Source: an uncultured Eubacteriales bacterium (GTDB lineage Bacteria; Bacillota; Clostridia; Christensenellales; Aristaeellaceae). Taken from it: a stretch of 53,557 bases of DNA. Positions 50,301-53,557 of this stretch are shown in pieces. The stretch lies in assembly GCA_902764285.1 (NCBI GenBank), contig CACWVN010000004.1, forward strand, positions 1-53,557. The letters run 5' to 3'. Made by a program: the position numbers and the translations under genes. The notes beneath the pieces are model-generated. The model saw nothing but the letters and a program-made list of their open reading frames with translations, did not search any database and was not told the DNA's origin. How positions within the stretch are numbered: position 1 is the first letter of the stretch; the number at the start of each line of letters is the position of its first letter.

Positions 50301-50330
50301 AAAGAGGACTTCCATTCGGAAGTCCTCTTT
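50301..50330. terminator. Bidirectional terminator between the transpeptidase and GH94 genes
   Basis: AAAGAGGACTTCC (50301-50313) pairs perfectly with GGAAGTCCTCTTT (50318-50330) around ATTC, with an A run upstream. Confidence 0.93.
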
Positions 50331-50344
50331 CGCGTCCTTCGCGC

Positions 50345-52777
50345 TTATTCCAGCACGGCCTCGACCTCGTGGGTCGCGGGTGCGGCGTCGGCGGGGATCA
50401 CGTTGCCTTCGATGGCCTTGCCGTCCACCTTCAGCGTCAGCTTGCCCTTCTCGTCGCCGGCCTTGTTCAGCACGTGGATGTTGTACGTGCTGCCGCGGAA
50501 CTTGCGCACCAGCTTGAGGTCGGTCAGCTCCTTGGGCAGGCACGGATCGATCTTCAGGCCGTCGTAATCCGGCTTGACGCCCAGGATGCCCTGGCTGATG
50601 GTATAGAAGGTCCACGCGGCGGTACCGGTCAGCCAGCTGTTCTTGGCCTGGCCGAAGTGGGGCGCGTAGGGGCCGGCCACCATCTGGCTGTAAACGTAGG
50701 GCTCGGTGTAGTGCAGGTCCTGGTCCTCGATCCAGGCGGGGCAGGTGCGGCGGTAGATGTCGAACGCCTGGCCGCCGTGGCCCAGCCGCGCCAGCGCCAG
50801 CGCGATCCACGGGTTGTTGTGGCAGAAGATGCCGCCGTTCTCCTTATATCCCGGCGGGTAGGAGCTGATCTCGCCCAGCTCCAGGTGGTAGCGGGTGTAA
50901 GGCGGCGTCAGGATGGCCACGCCGTGCTCGCTGACCAGGTGCTTGTAGACGGAATCCATGGCCTTCTGGGCGTAGCCTTCCTTCACGCCCACGCCGGACA
51001 TTACGATGAAGCCCTGGGGCTCGATGAAGATCTTGCCCTCGTCGCATTCGTCGCTGCCCACCTTGTTGCCCAGCGCGTCGTAGGCGCGCAGGAACCATTC
51101 GCCGTCCCAGCCGTGGGTCAGTATGGCCTTTTCCATTTCGGCGTACCAGCCGGCCACCTGCTCGGCCTCGTCCGTCCAGCCGTACAGCCGGCACAGCACC
51201 TCGTAATCCGGGCACACGCCGGCGAACATGCCGGCGATGAACGTGGATTCCGCCGCGCCGGATTCGTTGTTCTCGGTGGTCTGGAAGCTCTCGCCCGGGG
51301 TGTTGGAGAAGCAGTTCAGGTTCAGACAGTCGTTCCAGTCGGCGCGGCCGATCAGCGGCAGGCCGTGGGGACCGCGGTGCTCCAGCGTGTAATGGAAGCT
51401 GCGGCGCAGGTGCTCCATCAGCGGCTGGGCCAGGCTGTCGTCGTTGTCGAAGGGCACCATTTCCTTCAGGATGGAGAGGTCGCCGGTCTCCTTCACGTAG
51501 GCGGCCACGCCGAAGATCAGCCACAGCGGGTCGTCGTTGAAGCCGGAGCCGATGTCGTTGTTGCCGCGCTTGGTCAGCGGCTGATACTGGTGATAGGCGC
51601 TGCCGTCCGGGAACTGGGTGGCGGCGATATCCAGGATGCGCTCGCGGGCGCGGGCGGGGATCAGGTGCACGAAGCCCAGCAGGTCCTGGGTGGAATCGCG
51701 GAAGCCCATGCCGCGGCCGATGCCGGATTCATAATAGCTGGCCGAGCGCGACATGTTGAAGGTGACCATGCACTGGTACTGGTTCCACAGGCCCGCCATG
51801 CGGTCCACGCGGATGTCGCCGCTGTCCACCTGGAAGGAGGAGAGCAGCTCGGCCCAGTACTCGTTCAGCGCGGCGAAGGCGGCGTCGAACTGTTCGTCGG
51901 TCTTGAACTGATCCAGCAGCGCGTAGGCCGGGGCCTTGTTGATCACGTTGGGCGCGATGAACTTCTCCTCCTGGGGGTTCTCGCAATAGCCCAGCACGAA
52001 GATGAAGCTGGCGGTCTCGCCCGGCTGCAGCGTGCGCTTCAGCCAATGGCTGCCGATGGGCGCGAAGCCGCTGGCCACGGAGTTGCTGCTCCGGTTGGCG
52101 AAGGGCACCTGCGCCTCGCCGAAGCCGTTGTAGTAGCCGATGAAGGAGGCGCGGTCGGTGTCAAAGCCCTCGATGGGCGCGTTCACCGCGTACACGGCGA
52201 AGTGGTTGCGGCGCTCGCGGTACTCGGTCTTGTGGTAGATGGCGCTGCCCTCGATCTCCACTTCGCCGGTGGAGAAGTTGCGCTGGAAGTTGGTGGAGTC
52301 GTCCTGGGCGTTCCACAGGCAGAACTCCACGAAGCTGAACAGCGAAACGTCCTTCGCGGCGGCGGATTCGTTGGTCAGGCGCACGCGGGTCACCAGCGCG
52401 TTCACGCCGCGGGGCACGAACGACAGCTGCTCGGCCTTCAGGCCGTCCTTGGCGCCGGTGATGCGGGTATAGCCCAGGCCGTGGCGGCACTCATAGCTGT
52501 CCATCTTCGCCTTCACGGGCATCCATCCGGGCGTCCATACGCTGCCGCCGTCGTTGATGTAGAAATACTGCCCGCCCGCGTCGGTGGGCACGTTGTTGTA
52601 GCGGTAGCGGGTGATGCGCAGCATGCGGGCGTCCTTGTAGAAGCTGTAGCCGCCGCTGGTGTTGCTCATCAGGGTGAAAAAGGTTTCGCTTCCCAGGTAG
52701 TTGATCCAGGGCGAGGGCGTGTCGGGGCGGGTGATGACATATTCCCGCGCGCGGTCGTCAAAATGGCCGTATTCCAT
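50345..52777 (-). CDS. Cellobiose phosphorylase (GH94)
   Basis: 810 residues, the size of characterised cellobiose phosphorylases. It splits cellobiose with phosphate to glucose-1-phosphate and glucose in the cytoplasm. The opening FDDRAREYVITRPDTPSPWI is near identical to Clostridial enzymes. STGEVEIEGSAIYHKTEYRE, SYYESGIGRGMGFRDSTQDL and LPLIGRADWNDCLNLNCFSN follow; the last holds the acid Asp. NDDPLWLIF and GIFCHNNPWIALALA are also conserved. The ATG at 52777 has AGGAGG upstream; an in-frame ATG 17 codons earlier lacks family similarity. No sugar transporter is adjacent. Confidence 0.95.
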   Translation of the reverse strand: MEYGHFDDRAREYVITRPDTPSPWINYLGSETFFTLMSNTSGGYSFYKDARMLRITRYRYNNVPTDAGGQYFYINDGGSVWTPGWMPVKAKMDSYECRHGLGYTRITGAKDGLKAEQLSFVPRGVNALVTRVRLTNESAAAKDVSLFSFVEFCLWNAQDDSTNFQRNFSTGEVEIEGSAIYHKTEYRERRNHFAVYAVNAPIEGFDTDRASFIGYYNGFGEAQVPFANRSSNSVASGFAPIGSHWLKRTLQPGETASFIFVLGYCENPQEEKFIAPNVINKAPAYALLDQFKTDEQFDAAFAALNEYWAELLSSFQVDSGDIRVDRMAGLWNQYQCMVTFNMSRSASYYESGIGRGMGFRDSTQDLLGFVHLIPARARERILDIAATQFPDGSAYHQYQPLTKRGNNDIGSGFNDDPLWLIFGVAAYVKETGDLSILKEMVPFDNDDSLAQPLMEHLRRSFHYTLEHRGPHGLPLIGRADWNDCLNLNCFSNTPGESFQTTENNESGAAESTFIAGMFAGVCPDYEVLCRLYGWTDEAEQVAGWYAEMEKAILTHGWDGEWFLRAYDALGNKVGSDECDEGKIFIEPQGFIVMSGVGVKEGYAQKAMDSVYKHLVSEHGVAILTPPYTRYHLELGEISSYPPGYKENGGIFCHNNPWIALALARLGHGGQAFDIYRRTCPAWIEDQDLHYTEPYVYSQMVAGPYAPHFGQAKNSWLTGTAAWTFYTISQGILGVKPDYDGLKIDPCLPKELTDLKLVRKFRGSTYNIHVLNKAGDEKGKLTLKVDGKAIEGNVIPADAAPATHEVEAVLE

Positions 52778-52851
52778 CGATGTGCCTCCTTGTTTGGTCG
52801 TGCTTTGGAATGGACGGCGCCATCCCATAATTCGCCAAAATACTTATACAT

Positions 52852-52880
52852 ATCTTACCCTGTGACGCCGGAAAAATCAA
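52852..52880 (-). promoter_or_regulatory. Promoter of the cellobiose phosphorylase gene
   Basis: Minus strand: -35 TTGATT (52875-52880), 17-base spacer, -10 TAAGAT (52852-52857). Confidence 0.65.
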
Positions 52881-53100
52881 GGGGGAACGGGCGGTTTTTT
52901 CGACAATGGACCATTATTTCTTCTAAAGGGCCCCGGCCGCGGGAATCGCTGCGGACCGACGGGGTTTTCCCCGACATCGCCCGTGGTTTTACATTTTTGT
53001 AATAATTTCATAGATAAATAAACACAGATGAAGAATATAATAATATTGAAGTATTATAGGATAATCCTGAAGACGCGGTTCGCCGCGCAGGAGGTTGCTA
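52881..53100. other. A+T-rich spacer upstream of the surface-protein gene
   Basis: After a GC-rich part, bases about 52988-53070 are strongly A+T-rich with several TATAAT-like hexamers but no well-spaced -35. A small hairpin CGCGG-TTCG-CCGCG (53074-53087) sits just before the ribosome site GGAGG. No gene is seen. Confidence 0.5.

Positions 53101-53557
<457 letters not shown>

Noticed and set aside
49949..53002. 1017-residue open frame on + covering the cellobiose phosphorylase region
   Set aside because: It is antisense to a very well conserved GH94 gene and reads as His/Val/Gln-rich noise.

Overview
The window is a 53.6 kb stretch of a high-GC, low-mobility bacterial chromosome. The gene content points to an anaerobic gut-type Clostridia (Firmicutes): clpP/clpX and tig together, an Rrf2-iscS-iscU cluster of Clostridial type, a DUF421/DUF4363 pair, a DUF3798 ABC system, cellobiose phosphorylase very like the Clostridial enzymes, BspA-type leucine-rich repeat proteins, and sigma-A promoters with 17-base spacers and strong AGGAGG ribosome binding sites. 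The exact lineage (for example Christensenellales or Oscillospirales) cannot be fixed without a search. No rRNA, IS element, prophage or CRISPR array was found.

Layout. 1-3.8 kb: partial tadA, a four-TM protein with a small XRE repressor, a decayed MATE transporter gene, and a DUF421/DUF4363 membrane pair. 3.8-8.5 kb: zinc-ribbon protein, CapA-like protein, helical-repeat membrane protein and ispE, all on +. 8.6-12.5 kb: a BspA-type protein, tRNA-Leu(GAG), a secreted YbjN-like protein and a coiled repeat protein. 12.6-21.9 kb: flavin reductase-like and HD hydrolase genes, then carbohydrate enzymes: GH36 alpha-galactosidase, an SGNH/sialate-O-acetylesterase-type esterase, and a single-chain MalQ-GlgP fusion. 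22-31 kb: a secreted papain-fold protein, a methyltransferase, iscR-iscS-iscU, HflX with a JAMM-like N-terminus, a BspA-type lipoprotein, a homocysteine-methyltransferase-like protein with an FlK-like thioesterase, and a TPR protein. 31-40 kb (-): a P-loop/CYTH protein with a HAD phosphatase, then a complete DUF3798 ABC transporter. 40-44.4 kb: an unknown gene, a flavodoxin, and tig-clpP-clpX. 44.5-48.3 kb: ribosomal and transcription genes rplJ-rplL, rpmG-secE-nusG-rplK-rplA. 48.3 kb to the end: L,D-transpeptidase, cellobiose phosphorylase, and a frameshifted Glu-Pro repeat surface protein that runs off the window.

Together the carbohydrate genes suggest a cell that splits galactosides and acetylated glycans, handles maltodextrin/glycogen with a fused disproportionase-phosphorylase, and phosphorolyses cellobiose. 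The features most worth a second look are: two RNA elements that resemble the ribosomal protein L1 site of 23S rRNA, one before rplK and one before rplA; the displacement of rplJL upstream of rpmG-secE-nusG-rplKA; the DUF3798 transporter whose first permease carries about 355 extra extracytoplasmic residues and whose binding-protein promoter has a palindrome between -35 and -10; the MalQ-GlgP fusion; and a 16-base tandem duplication that puts the terminal surface protein out of frame.
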